Under the pieces are notes generated by a model that saw only the letters and a program-made list of their open reading frames with translations, searched no databases and was not told the origin of the DNA. Shown here one piece after another: positions 47,458-56,332 of a stretch of DNA of 64,000 nucleotides. Origin of the DNA: Oceaniovalibus sp. ACAM 378 (lineage in GTDB: Bacteria > Pseudomonadota > Alphaproteobacteria > Rhodobacterales > Rhodobacteraceae); the NCBI RefSeq assembly GCF_008085915.1, contig NZ_VSJK01000004.1, positions 290,261-354,260 of the forward strand. Reading direction: 5' to 3'. A program made the position numbers and the translations under genes. Within the stretch, counting starts at the first letter, position 1; each line of letters starts with the position of its first letter.

Positions 47458-48237
47458 GTGCTGCACGGTAGCACCCAATCAGCGGAAAGTTATGATGTCG
47501 GCTCGGGTTGGTCTACGCTTGCCGACGAATGCGGGATAGCGCTCCTGTTTCCGGGGCAAAGACTGGCCAACAACCTCCTTGGCAGCTTCAATTGGTTCGA
47601 AACTGGCGACAGCCACCGCGACGGCGGCGAACCACTTTCTATCCGGCAAATGATCAAACAGGTCGTCGAAGATCACGAAGTGGACCCGTCTCGTGTCTTC
47701 ATCACTGGGATGTCCTCGGGCGGCGCAATGACGTCTGTGATGTTGGCGACCTATCCGGAAGTGTTTGCGGGAGGCGCAATCATCGCTGGACTGCCCTACC
47801 GCAGTGCCAGCAACATGATGGAGGCGATCATTCGCATGAAGGGATATGGGGGCCCGTCGGACCACACACTCGACGCACTCGTGCGCGGAGCATCGGAATC
47901 CACTGGGCCCTGGCCTACAATCTCTGTCTGGCACGGCGGAAGCGATGACACCGTCGACAGTTCCAATGCCGATTCCATCGTCGGGCAGTGGCAGAAAGTC
48001 CACAGCGTCGAAGGACCGCCGACCCGGGTGGAAACGGTCGACAGCTTCCCCAGGCAAGTCTGGTGCGACACGGACGGACGGGTGGTGATCGAGGAATACA
48101 TTATCAAAGAAATGGGCCACGGCACGCCGATCAGTGCTGACGGAGACGAGGGCCTCGGTGAAGCGAGCAAATATATGCTGGAAGTCGGAATTTCCTCGAC
48201 CCGCCACATAGCGGATTTCTGGGGCCTTACGCAGTAG
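47458..48237 (+). CDS. PHB-depolymerase-like esterase with missing start (possible pseudogene)
   Basis: An alpha/beta-hydrolase of the polyhydroxybutyrate depolymerase/feruloyl esterase type: oxyanion LHGSTQSAESYD, nucleophile elbow GMSSGG, later HGGSDDTVD and GHGTP as candidate Asp and His. The coordinates start at the first GTG, but this cuts into the strand before the oxyanion loop. Homologous-looking sequence (LTVLDNFGTDPGSLSADTYI) continues upstream in frame to a TGA at 47299-47301 without any ATG/GTG/TTG. An AAGGA site lies 6 nt before an ATT at about 47331. Either the start codon was lost or a rare start is used. Confidence 0.6.
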   Translation: MLHGSTQSAESYDVGSGWSTLADECGIALLFPGQRLANNLLGSFNWFETGDSHRDGGEPLSIRQMIKQVVEDHEVDPSRVFITGMSSGGAMTSVMLATYPEVFAGGAIIAGLPYRSASNMMEAIIRMKGYGGPSDHTLDALVRGASESTGPWPTISVWHGGSDDTVDSSNADSIVGQWQKVHSVEGPPTRVETVDSFPRQVWCDTDGRVVIEEYIIKEMGHGTPISADGDEGLGEASKYMLEVGISSTRHIADFWGLTQ

Positions 48238-48689
48238 GAAAACTATGGCTGGATGATTGCGTCAGAGTATCGGCCCAAAACGGGCTGAAATTCCGACGAA
48301 TCAAACAATCTAGGGCCCTTAAATCGCTATGTTGGCCAATTGGCGTGCAACCTCTATCCCCGTCGGTAAAGAATAAGCGCGCCCCGACCGAGCGGTTCAT
48401 CGACCGGCTCTCGCGCTGATATATGCCAACCAGCGTCGGCCTGTCGCTTCTCGTGATGCTGGCGCCGCTCCTTTGTCGCAGTAAATGCTATCAAAGGAGC
48501 GGCACCAAACCACGACAGGCCCAATCCAATGCTCAAGCCGCTCTGACGTCCCCTTTTAGATGACGACGGGCACTTGGCTTGCGACAGGTTTGTTGTTCAA
48601 AAAAGTGATCGTCAAAGAACTTGCGCTTCGCCTTTTGCGGAACCCAACAGAACGCCGCTAAGCGATGGTAACCCATTGACCTTTTACCG
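48238..48689. other. Intergenic stretch upstream of the XRE-cupin regulator
   Basis: No supported gene. A minus-strand 60-codon frame from a TTG (48354-48536) with a hydrophobic start was considered and left out. The last 150 bp should hold the regulator's promoter; no clear -35/-10 pair was identified. Confidence 0.35.
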
Positions 48690-49271
48690 ATGGCGCTTAA
48701 TGCTATGTGCATGCAAGAGAGACCCGATATTTACAACCGCCTCGCTTATTTGCTTAAGAAGGCGAGGCAGAAAAAAGGGCTTAGTCTTAATGCAACGGCT
48801 AAGCTCTCAGGCGTAAGTAGGTCCATGATCAGTCAGATTGAACGGGCAGAATCCAGCCCGACGGTGGCGATATTGTGGAACCTCACACAGGCACTTCAGG
48901 TGGATTTCGCTGGGCTGCTTGAACCTCACTCTAAACCAAAGATAGAGGTTGTACGTGCGAATGCCGCGCCTGTTATCGCTGGCGTGGGGCTGGGCGTCAG
49001 CATCCGGATCCTTTCGCCTCCCGAGGCGGTTGGTGTCCATGAGGTCTATGATTTGTTTTTGGAAGCAGATGGTAAACTTATCAGTGATCCGCATGGTAAG
49101 GGCTGCCACGAGCATCTGACTGTCATCGAAGGGTCGGTAAAGGTGACTGCGGGTGACGAAACTCAATGGTTAAGCAAGGGCGACGCCGCCAGCTACTTTG
49201 CCGATCGGCCCCATAGTATAGAAGCAAATGGCAGTCTTGTCCGAGCGATTCTTATCGTTCAGAACAGTTAG
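48690..49271 (+). CDS. XRE-family regulator with C-terminal cupin domain
   Basis: 193 residues. Residues 15-70 form an HTH_3 domain (LAYLLKKARQKKGLSLNATA, KLSGVSRSMISQIERAESSP). Residues 120-190 form a cupin_2 barrel (HEHLTVIEGSVKVTAGDE, GDAASYFADRPHSIEA). Regulators of this build commonly control polyamine, amino-acid or aldehyde catabolism in response to a small ligand bound in the cupin. Met codons at 48690, 48705 and 48711 are all possible starts and no good ribosome-binding site decides. It stands alone, upstream of the minus-strand MATE and opine-dehydrogenase genes it might regulate. Confidence 0.85.
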   Translation: MALNAMCMQERPDIYNRLAYLLKKARQKKGLSLNATAKLSGVSRSMISQIERAESSPTVAILWNLTQALQVDFAGLLEPHSKPKIEVVRANAAPVIAGVGLGVSIRILSPPEAVGVHEVYDLFLEADGKLISDPHGKGCHEHLTVIEGSVKVTAGDETQWLSKGDAASYFADRPHSIEANGSLVRAILIVQNS

Positions 49272-49304
49272 GCTGCATGAGGTCTGCTTGCTAAAGGGAT
49301 ACCA

Positions 49305-49607
49305 TCAATAATCGATCTGAATTGTCCAGGTGACTAAAGTTGCGGTGTGCTTAGGCTCTGCCTCAAACCGTTCCGGGTCAACGGACCCATTATCTTCAAT
49401 CACGCATTGGATGGAGCCAGTTTTATCCGCCTTGAGAGATACGAAGCGCAACCCAGCCGGATTAAACGTTAGGCAAAGGTCCGAAAACCCGCGGAGCCCA
49501 TCGCAGGGCAAATGTACCTTATACAGCAGTTGGCCATTCTGGTAATTACGTCTGCGTCTTTGGATCTCGTCGATTGGAATTTGGTTGAGGACATGTACGT
49601 CATCAAC
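49305..49607 (-). pseudogene. Unidentified gene remnant (C-terminal piece)
   Basis: A minus-strand frame of 100 codons, open from 49607 to the stop at 49305, has a coherent protein-like character (IPIDEIQRRRNYQNGQLLYK, FSDLCLTFNPAGLRFVSLKA, HTATLVTWTIQIDY). It has no start codon with a ribosome-binding site and an in-frame stop just upstream. It may be the tail of a gene whose 5' part was lost. Family not recognised. Confidence 0.3.
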
Positions 49608-49858
49608 TTAAGCATCTTTCATCGGCGTTCTTTCCAGCAGATATTGGCCTACCGTCTGTTTTCGAAGAAACCGGGGTGCTTTCTTCGCTTTAGCTGAATT
49701 TATTTTGCACCCGCAAGCTGTTACTCGAATCGACGCATTATAGGTGACGCCCATCAGGGCGGCCTAGCATTTCACAAAACGCATTTAACTGCGAAAAAGT
49801 GCCCCACAGTACATATAGCCTTTCATCGCTGGAGTTCGCGACGCAGCACAATAACGCA

Positions 49859-51172
49859 TCATGCTGGGGCCATGGCTTTGGCCTCGGCCCGTGAATAGCT
49901 GCAGCCCATCAGTACCGTCCGGGCGAGATTCATCGCGATCAAAGCAAGCCAAAGACCATGATTGCCAAGCGTCGGAAGGCTCACCACCAAGACCACCAGA
50001 TAGATGGCGATGGAAATCGCCATAACATTGCGCATTTCGCGGGATAAGGTTGCGCCGATGAAAATTCCGTCAAAAATATAGCTGCCGAAACTGGCGAGAG
50101 GAAACAGCCATATCCACGGCAGGAAGCGCATTGCCTCTTCTCTGACCTCGGGGGAAGCGGTCATCGCAAATATCAGCGAGGGCCCCCCAAATACAGCAGC
50201 CAGTGTCAATCCAACACTGCCAAAAAGCGCCCATTGTCCTGACAGTATAGCTGCCCGACGAAGCGAAGTGACGGCGCGTGCGCCCACGGCCTGCCCCACC
50301 AGCGCTTCGGCCGAATAGGCAAAAGCATCCAACATATACGAGAAGAGCAGCAAAAACTGTAACAGGACCTGATTTGCGGCCAAACTGATATCACCCTGAC
50401 TGGCGGATAGAAAAACAAAAGAGGTAAAACTGAATTGCAATAACACCGAGCGCAAAACCAGATTCACGTTCATCGCCATAGTCTCACGCAGCGCCTGCTT
50501 CTCAACCAGTTCTAACCAGCGCGACCGCAGTTCAGGCAAGAATGCCTCGCGGCACAGAAATAGCCCAAGGCCAAATCCCACCCACTCACCGACCAGCGAG
50601 GCCGCAGCAACGCCCGGCACGCCAAGGCCCAGACCGATCACAAAGCCCACATCCAGTGTGATGTTAACCAAATTGATACACAGATGCAGCAACAAGACGG
50701 CGCGGGCGCGTTCAAGCGCAATCAACCAACCGGTCATGGCATAAAGACCGACAGTGGCCGGGGCGCCCCAAATCCGTATAGAAACATACTGTTGAGCAAG
50801 ATCTTCCACCTCGGCAGACGCCGGCGAAAGGGCAAGTGCTCCAGCCAAGAGCGGCCCCTTCAGTAAAATCACTGCTAGCCCACAAAGGGCGGCTATAAGC
50901 AAAGCTCGGTGCAAGGTCAGGGCAGTAAGTCGGCGATCACCCCTGCCATGCGCCTGCGCGGCAAGCCCCGATGTCCCCATGCGTAAGAAACTGAAAAACA
51001 TGTAGACTGTGGACAAGATTACACTGCCCAAGCCCACAGCACCGATCGGAACTGCCGAGCCGATTTGTCCAACCACCGCCGTATCCACAAGGCCCAGCAA
51101 TGGAATTGTGGCATTTGAAACCAGGATCGGTATTGCGATATTCAGGACCCGTCGATGGGTAATAATTTGCAT
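49859..51172 (-). CDS. MATE-family efflux transporter (DinF-like)
   Basis: 437 residues from the ATG at 51172, the start that places the first helix normally; an in-frame ATG at 51226 adds 18 residues. Twelve hydrophobic helices are arranged as two bundles. The N-terminal motif (IAIPILVSNATIPLLGLVDT AVVG) is typical of DinF-type MATE exporters, with GVPGVAAASLVGEW and AANQVLLQF in the expected places. It would exchange cations for a drug or metabolite across the inner membrane. It follows the opine-dehydrogenase gene in the same direction after about 257 bp, so it may export a product of that pathway or be unrelated. Confidence 0.88.
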   Translation of the reverse strand: MQIITHRRVLNIAIPILVSNATIPLLGLVDTAVVGQIGSAVPIGAVGLGSVILSTVYMFFSFLRMGTSGLAAQAHGRGDRRLTALTLHRALLIAALCGLAVILLKGPLLAGALALSPASAEVEDLAQQYVSIRIWGAPATVGLYAMTGWLIALERARAVLLLHLCINLVNITLDVGFVIGLGLGVPGVAAASLVGEWVGFGLGLFLCREAFLPELRSRWLELVEKQALRETMAMNVNLVLRSVLLQFSFTSFVFLSASQGDISLAANQVLLQFLLLFSYMLDAFAYSAEALVGQAVGARAVTSLRRAAILSGQWALFGSVGLTLAAVFGGPSLIFAMTASPEVREEAMRFLPWIWLFPLASFGSYIFDGIFIGATLSREMRNVMAISIAIYLVVLVVSLPTLGNHGLWLALIAMNLARTVLMGCSYSRAEAKAMAPA

Positions 51173-51429
51173 GGTCAGCCTTGTTGAAATAACCGCAGGG
51201 TCGCGAATGATAGGCAAGGCTTTCAATCATCTGGTCCGGGCACAAGCGAGGTTGTTCGTTCGATAAGGACTCAACTACGGCTCGCATCATTACCCCTGGA
51301 AAGGGCAGATTTCCTGCGGCTTCGCACCATAGCCCGCTACCTTGCTTTTGACTGTGGATGCATTTTTCTGCCCTGACGATATCTACAAGGGCCTCACCCT
51401 ATGTGAGGCCCTGTGTTGGGTTTTATATC

Positions 51430-52506
51430 CTAGGCAGCGTAGCCATCGCGACAGAGCGTTTTCAAGCCATTCAACGACATCGACTCAAGCCCCAATGGCC
51501 CAAGCAAATCGTTCTCGGCTACGAAATCGCGGCCATACATGGCCGAAAATATCTTTACGCCCGATTCATGAAGCTCGGCTGGTTTGCCGACAAGCCGACC
51601 AAGCACGGCCGTCACCACCAACCCGTAAGGCACATCTTCGGTGACGTAGCGGCTGTCAGCAGTCTTCGGCCCCGAGCCACCATTTCCTGCCGCGTGCATC
51701 TCTTGATTCATTTCAGAAATCGAAGATACCGGAATGTGAAAGGAAAGATGAAAATGTTCAAAGATGGTGCGGACTTCAAGCCCAAGCGCCGTGGCAATGG
51801 CAATACGCTCCTCATCCAGCGCCTCCAGCAGCCGACCAACGTTTTGGGTAACATTCTGACCTTGGCTCCAAGTTTCGCCCTGCTCCATCCTGGTCATATT
51901 TCCCAGCGCAATACCCATATGGTTTTGCGGATTGAGATTGGACAAGGCAATTGCCATTAAGCTGCCACGGTCCACAAATCTATCCCCAAACAACGCCTGG
52001 CAAAGACTAAGACCTGCGGCGCTTTCAGAGGCTGGAATGGTTGCGAGGTCAACTTTTTTGCGGATTGTATTAACATTCACCGAGGTTGGACTTGCTTGTC
52101 GACCAGTGACCACCGTGGTTCCCCAAGCGACAATTGGCACAACAACCCCACGCGCAGCAAGCAACCGCGACAGGTAAAGCGCACCAAAAGACGCGTGCGA
52201 GCTTATGACGACCGTCTGGTTGGGCGTGATGTGTGGCGCGATTGCGTCAAGAACAGTCTTATGCCCATAGCCGGGCAGTGCGACAAAAATAACGTCGGCA
52301 TTGGTCACCAACTCCTCTGCGCTATGGGCGACAGTGGGGTGAAATGTGCCCGTTACCTCGCCTTGCGCGACCAGAGCGCCGCTTTTGGCCAAATCTTGGG
52401 TGCGCTTCCCCGATGGTGACCAAAGCGCGGCCTTGTGTCCTTGTTGTTCCAGAAAAGCTGCGGTTCCAAACGCGATAGAGCCCGCACCAACAATTCCTAC
52501 ACGCAT
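51430..52506 (-). CDS. NAD/NADP octopine/nopaline dehydrogenase family protein
   Basis: 358 residues from the ATG at 52506, chosen because AAAGGA lies 8-9 nt upstream; an ATG at 52515 is too close to it. The N-terminal Rossmann fold shows GIVGAGSIAFG. The C-terminal helical domain carries the opine-dehydrogenase catalytic block (NLNPQNHMGIALGNMTRMEQ, with the His of the His-Asp pair). Such enzymes interconvert an amino acid plus 2-oxoacid and an N-(carboxyalkyl) amino acid using NAD(P)H. It lies just downstream of a polyamine/opine-type binding-protein gene, suggesting that an imported opine-like compound is oxidised here. Confidence 0.82.
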   Translation of the reverse strand: MRVGIVGAGSIAFGTAAFLEQQGHKAALWSPSGKRTQDLAKSGALVAQGEVTGTFHPTVAHSAEELVTNADVIFVALPGYGHKTVLDAIAPHITPNQTVVISSHASFGALYLSRLLAARGVVVPIVAWGTTVVTGRQASPTSVNVNTIRKKVDLATIPASESAAGLSLCQALFGDRFVDRGSLMAIALSNLNPQNHMGIALGNMTRMEQGETWSQGQNVTQNVGRLLEALDEERIAIATALGLEVRTIFEHFHLSFHIPVSSISEMNQEMHAAGNGGSGPKTADSRYVTEDVPYGLVVTAVLGRLVGKPAELHESGVKIFSAMYGRDFVAENDLLGPLGLESMSLNGLKTLCRDGYAA

Positions 52507-52610
52507 CCCAAACATTCCTTTTCATACAAACATTAACCGGTCCCATAGGTGCCCGGTCTTGATTTTCGATATGGCCACCAATTCCGGGGACCAACAATTG
52601 ATGGATATTG

Positions 52611-52634
52611 CCCACAGCCTGTTCTGGCTGTGGG
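52611..52634 (-). terminator. Hairpin 3' of binding-protein gene (copy A)
   Basis: A perfect 9-bp stem CCCACAGCC/GGCTGTGGG with a 6-nt loop, 21 nt beyond the binding-protein stop on the minus strand. No T-run follows in this copy, so it probably stabilises mRNA or only partly terminates. Confidence 0.55.
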
Positions 52635-52654
52635 TCTGGTTTGTGCCAGCGCTG

Positions 52655-53764
52655 TCAGGCTGCTTTGACTTCGGCCGTGGCTCGGTCGATCATTTCGTTC
52701 TTCATTTCGCGGTTGACCGAACTGAAGAATACGATGCGGTCGGTTTCCTCTTGCGACAGCGTCAAGGCCAGCTTCTCACGCTCGTCCAGCAAGTCGGCAA
52801 CGCCGCTGATGGTGGAGCTATAGCCGGATTGCCGCGTCATGGCCGCGCCAACCTCGGGGGTTTCGAGAACAGCATTGAGCAGTTTATATGCGTTCTCGGC
52901 ATTTGGCGCGTTATTCACGATGTTAAGTGTGTAGCAAAAGCCAAACGTGCCCTCTTTCGGCACCGACAACTGGATCGGATGACCATCCATGATCAATTTG
53001 GCAATCGGGCCCGACCAGGACTGCGCAAGATAGATATCTTCATTGATGAACATCTGCTGCACTTCCGAACCGGCATCATAGTATTTACGCACCATATCCT
53101 TGTGCTTGATCAGGAAGTCGCGGGCCTCGTTTGTTGCTTTCTGCGCCAGATCGGGCGAGTCGGCATAGGATACAAAGTCTCCATCATAGCCGAGATATTG
53201 CATCGTGATTGTCATAAAGTCACTGATTGTGTAGGAGGTCAGCCCCTTGAACTCTGGATCGAACATGACCTCCCAGCTTGGCGCGTCCTTCACATAATCC
53301 ACGTTGCGCGCAAGCCCCTCATAGCCCGCAAGGATCGGCAAGCCCCAAAGATTGCCGTCAACCCGCGCCCAAGGCGCTTCCTGATAGGCTGTGTTCAGGT
53401 TCTTCCAGTTCGCAATTTTCCCCGTATCAAGCGGCATCAGCAGGTTCGAGCTGATGAACTGTGAATAGCGGTGTCCCGCGACTGTGCAAATGTCGGTCGA
53501 GGGCGTGGCCCCTTCGGCGGTCAGCAGGTTGTACTGCTTTCCCTGATCGTCGGTCAGGCGCACCCGGACTTCGATGCCGGTGTCTTTCTGGAATTTGTCC
53601 AGAAAGTCAGCCGGAAGAAACTTGTCATAGGTTGTTATGTTCAGAACGCCGGTATCGGCCCATGCTGGGCGGGGCCGAATGAGCATTGGCGCGGCAAGAC
53701 CCGCCGCTCCGACCCCAAATAGCTTCAGCGCGGTTCTGCGGCTTGGTGTATGAATTGTTTTCAT
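52655..53764 (-). CDS. Tat-exported ABC substrate-binding protein, spermidine/putrescine type (copy A)
   Basis: A 369-residue periplasmic binding protein. The signal peptide has a twin-arginine motif (SRRTALKLFG, residues 8-17) and ends at RPAWA. The mature part (LNITTYDKFLPADFLDKF) belongs to the PotD/solute-binding type 1 fold. It differs from copy B at only a few residues (for example DFLD versus DFLE and HPIQ versus HPVQ). This copy has no permease genes next to it; an opine-dehydrogenase gene follows in the same direction. It could feed the transporter at 59254-62119. AGGAGAGGG precedes the ATG. Confidence 0.88.
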   Translation of the reverse strand: MKTIHTPSRRTALKLFGVGAAGLAAPMLIRPRPAWADTGVLNITTYDKFLPADFLDKFQKDTGIEVRVRLTDDQGKQYNLLTAEGATPSTDICTVAGHRYSQFISSNLLMPLDTGKIANWKNLNTAYQEAPWARVDGNLWGLPILAGYEGLARNVDYVKDAPSWEVMFDPEFKGLTSYTISDFMTITMQYLGYDGDFVSYADSPDLAQKATNEARDFLIKHKDMVRKYYDAGSEVQQMFINEDIYLAQSWSGPIAKLIMDGHPIQLSVPKEGTFGFCYTLNIVNNAPNAENAYKLLNAVLETPEVGAAMTRQSGYSSTISGVADLLDEREKLALTLSQEETDRIVFFSSVNREMKNEMIDRATAEVKAA

Positions 53765-54021
53765 TTTCCCTCTCCTGTTGTTCGCCCGAAGTCGATTGCT
53801 TCTGACGTTATCCTTCCAGTAGAAAACGAGACGTGGTGCAAGCCGACGACGTGCGAGAGGCGTTCACGCCGCCAAGGACATCACAACGACGCCCACCGCA
53901 CAGTCACGCACTTCCACTATAACGCCCGACTTTCCATCATGGTGGAGCTTCTTGAATAAATAGATTCATGTCAAGCGCGCATCTTCAGAAATCCTCGGAA
54001 GCCGTATTGGCTAAGGAACCA

Positions 54022-54430
54022 TCAAACAACGGGTCCGGCTGAGCGGAAGTTATGGTTTGATCGTTTCGAAAGGCGTGAGACAGGTTGTTGGGCCGCCATT
54101 TTGGCGGTTTGGCGTATTCTGGGCAATCTCGCCCTTATGCCATAAACTTTATTCGCACCAGAAACAGGTTTCCAAGCGCGAACAACGTGAAGAGCCGGGC
54201 GCGGTTCTTGGCGAGGCCCCGGTAGCAGGCCTTCATGTAACCGAACTGGCGCTTGATGATCCGGATGGGATGCTCGACCTTGCCCCGAACCATCGCGATG
54301 ATGCACTTGATCCGCTTGTCGAAAGGATGCCGTTTTCCACCCTTTGGCGCTTTGCGCATGACACCCCAGACCTTGCCGGGGTCCTTGAACGCGGCCGCGC
54401 GTTCGGCGCTCACATTCACGGCTTTTCGGT
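54022..54430 (-). pseudogene. IS5-family transposase fragment
   Basis: The minus-strand frame at 54135-54419 encodes the C-terminal part of an IS5-type DDE transposase (KGGKRHPFDKRIKCIIAMVR, FGYMKACYRGLAKNRARLFT, LFALGNLFLVR), including the Y-(2)-R-like signature region. The first two catalytic acids and the N-terminus are missing. It lies exactly between repeat copy A and the MFS gene, so it marks the junction of a rearrangement. Confidence 0.8.
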
Positions 54431-54431
54431 T

Positions 54432-55766
54432 TCAGAGAACAGCATCGCTTCTCTGTGCCGGCCATTGGCGATGATCGTCATCAATGACAATTGGGTGGCT
54501 GTGTGAACGACCACCTTCAATATGTGGATGACCTTCGGGCAAATCATCATGCGAGTGCTCGTGCGTCCCGGAATCGTCCTGTGGCCAAAAAACGACCCCA
54601 CCGAACATTCCAACAGCAGACAGAAGTGCAAGGACGGCAAAAGCGGTGGTCGGCCCAGCGACCGTGATCAGCCAGCCGGACAGCGGATATGTCACCAGCC
54701 AACAGGCATGCGACAAAGCGAACTGGGCAGCAAAGACGGCCGGCCGGTCCTCGGCATGGGCAGATCGCTTCAAGAGGCGGCCTGATGGCGTCAGCACCGC
54801 CGAATACCCAATCCCGATGATCATCCAACCTGCAAGAAGCGGGAGCCATTGGGTATCGTAAATCAGGGAAATCAGGGACAAGCTGAGAAGCGAGACGACC
54901 AGCAACGCCGCACCCCCTATCATCACAGGACGGTCGGGGCGGCTATCCAGCAATCGGGGCAGCGCGAGTGCAGCCAACATTGACCCCGCGCCAAAGGCCC
55001 CGAGGGCAATTGCCACTTGAGCCTCACCAAGGCCAAGATCGGCCCGGACGAGGACGACCGTATTCACCAGCACCATCGCTCCTGCCGCCGCTGCCGCGAG
55101 GTTGAGCGACAAGAGCCCCCGTAGCCGTGGTGTGGCAAGATAAATCCGTATGCCGCGGGTGGTGCGGTCATAGATGCCACGCGGGGCCGTTGGTATCGGG
55201 CTTGGCAGCATGACAGAGACCACCAACAGGGCTGACCCGACAAACCCGACCACAGTTCCCAAGAACAAGGCATGATAGCTGACGAAAGCCAGCAGGATCG
55301 CAGCCAGCATCGGACTTATGATATTTTCCAAATCGTAGGCCAGCCGGGACAGCGACAAGGCACGGGTGTAGCGATCTTCTTCGGGCAAGATGTCAGGGAT
55401 CGTCGCCTGAAACGTCGGCGTGAAGGCGGCAGAGGCCGACTGCAGGACGAAAATCAGAATGTAGACCTGCCAAACCTCAGTCACAAAGGGCAAGCAAAGC
55501 GCAACCGCCGCCCTGATCAGATCGAGGCTGACCAGCATGGTCCGGCGGGGCCAACGATTGGCAAAGGCCCCTGCTATGGGGGCAATGCCGACATAGGCCA
55601 CCATTTTGATTGTAAAAATCGTCCCCAGAACCAAACCGGCCCGCTCGCCAGATAAGTCATAGGCCAGAAGGCCAAGAGCAATAGTGGCGAGCCCTGTGCC
55701 AAGTAACGCAACGATTTGAGCCAGAAACAAATGGCGATAAGTGCGGTCAGTAAGGACAGAGAGCAT
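54432..55766 (-). CDS. MFS exporter with His-rich tail, probable nickel (or cobalt) efflux
   Basis: A 444-residue major facilitator protein. It starts with TDRTYRHLFLAQIVALLGTG and contains the loop ANRWPRRTMLVSLD and about 12 helices. The last ~45 residues form a cytoplasmic tail with about nine histidines among Asp/Glu/Ser (HEHSHDD, EGHPH, SHSHP), as in NrsD/NreB-type nickel exporters. The gene lies 9 bp downstream of a CsoR/RcnR-family sensor in the same direction. The partner and the tail make metal efflux likely; the exact metal is inferred. An IS5 remnant abuts its 3' end, so the extreme C-terminus may be altered. Confidence 0.78.
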   Translation of the reverse strand: MLSVLTDRTYRHLFLAQIVALLGTGLATIALGLLAYDLSGERAGLVLGTIFTIKMVAYVGIAPIAGAFANRWPRRTMLVSLDLIRAAVALCLPFVTEVWQVYILIFVLQSASAAFTPTFQATIPDILPEEDRYTRALSLSRLAYDLENIISPMLAAILLAFVSYHALFLGTVVGFVGSALLVVSVMLPSPIPTAPRGIYDRTTRGIRIYLATPRLRGLLSLNLAAAAAGAMVLVNTVVLVRADLGLGEAQVAIALGAFGAGSMLAALALPRLLDSRPDRPVMIGGAALLVVSLLSLSLISLIYDTQWLPLLAGWMIIGIGYSAVLTPSGRLLKRSAHAEDRPAVFAAQFALSHACWLVTYPLSGWLITVAGPTTAFAVLALLSAVGMFGGVVFWPQDDSGTHEHSHDDLPEGHPHIEGGRSHSHPIVIDDDHRQWPAQRSDAVL

Positions 55767-55775
55767 GGTTTCCCT

Positions 55776-56048
55776 TTAAAGATACTTTGTGATTGCTTTG
55801 AAATCCGCCACGGCCAAAGTGTCGCTGGCCCCGCTGACTGCCTCATCAAGGCAATGGTCGATATGGTCTTGGATCAATGTGCGTTTGGCCTGCAGGACAG
55901 CCTTTTCCACAGCATGGAGTTGCTGCGCGATCTCAACGCAAGGGCGTTTGGCCTCGATCATTCCGATCACACTTTGCAGATGACCATCGGCGCGCTTTAG
56001 CCGCTTGATGATATCGGGGTGGCTTGCGTGTGTATGGTGCTTTGTCAT
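55776..56048 (-). CDS. Metal-sensing repressor of the CsoR/RcnR/FrmR family, InrS-like ligand set
   Basis: 90 residues from the ATG at 56048; a long upstream extension is not coding. It is all helical (IIKRLKRADGHLQSVIGMIE, VEIAQQLHAVEKAVLQAKRT). Candidate ligands are H5, C37, H62 and C66. The spacings C37-H62 (25) and H62-C66 (4) equal those of CsoR. With H5 they reproduce the H-C-H-C spacing known for the nickel sensor InrS. The N-terminus is His-rich (H4, H5, H7, H10). It should release its operator at 56057-56079 when metal binds, allowing expression of itself and the MFS exporter. Confidence 0.85.
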   Translation of the reverse strand: MTKHHTHASHPDIIKRLKRADGHLQSVIGMIEAKRPCVEIAQQLHAVEKAVLQAKRTLIQDHIDHCLDEAVSGASDTLAVADFKAITKYL

Positions 56049-56056
56049 ATCCGCTT

Positions 56057-56079
56057 CATATCCCCCCCCAGGGGATATG
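56057..56079. promoter_or_regulatory. Palindromic G/C-tract operator for the CsoR/RcnR-type repressor
   Basis: A perfect inverted repeat, CATATCCCC (56057-56065) and GGGGATATG (56071-56079), separated by 5 nt. It lies 9 bp upstream of the repressor start. A/T ends around a run of G/C are the hallmark of CsoR/RcnR-family operators. The position next to the ribosome-binding site fits autoregulation. Confidence 0.7.
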
Positions 56080-56179
56080 GAAAGCCAGAATACAGGAGTG
56101 CGGCTCTGCGGAGGATCCCGCTCTTCGGCATGGATTATCTGCAGGGTCTGATGCTGATCTGTTTGCCGATCGGGGGGCC

Positions 56180-56332
56180 CACCGCCATGGTTGCAAGGCT
56201 GCACGCATATTGGCGCGCAAGCCCAAGGTGCTGGTCGCGATCGCGCTGGCCAACAAGATGGCCCGGCGGATTTGGGCGATGCTGACGAAGAAAGATAACG
56301 ACAAGGATCCGGCGCCGGTGGGCCCGGCATGA
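56180..56332 (+). pseudogene. IS110-family transposase 3' remnant
   Basis: The plus-strand frame ending at 56332 reads ARILARKPKVLVAIALANKM, ARRIWAMLTKKDN and a short tail. This is the conserved C-terminus of IS110-type (DEDD) transposases. Upstream sequence is frame-shifted and the catalytic N-terminal RuvC-like part is absent. Confidence 0.75.

Larger units (their letters stand above)
52611..54019. repeat. 1409-bp direct repeat, copy A
   Basis: Matches 62189-63597 at a constant offset of 9578 bp, with about 17 mismatches counted by eye. It contains a complete binding-protein gene, its 3' hairpin and about 255 bp of upstream DNA. Similarity stops sharply at both ends: the hairpin on the left, and CTAAGGAAC on the right followed here by IS5-derived DNA. 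Confidence 0.95.

Noticed and set aside
48354..48536. 60-codon minus-strand frame with hydrophobic start
   Set aside because: TTG start without a ribosome-binding site, no resemblance to a known small protein, and no conserved context.
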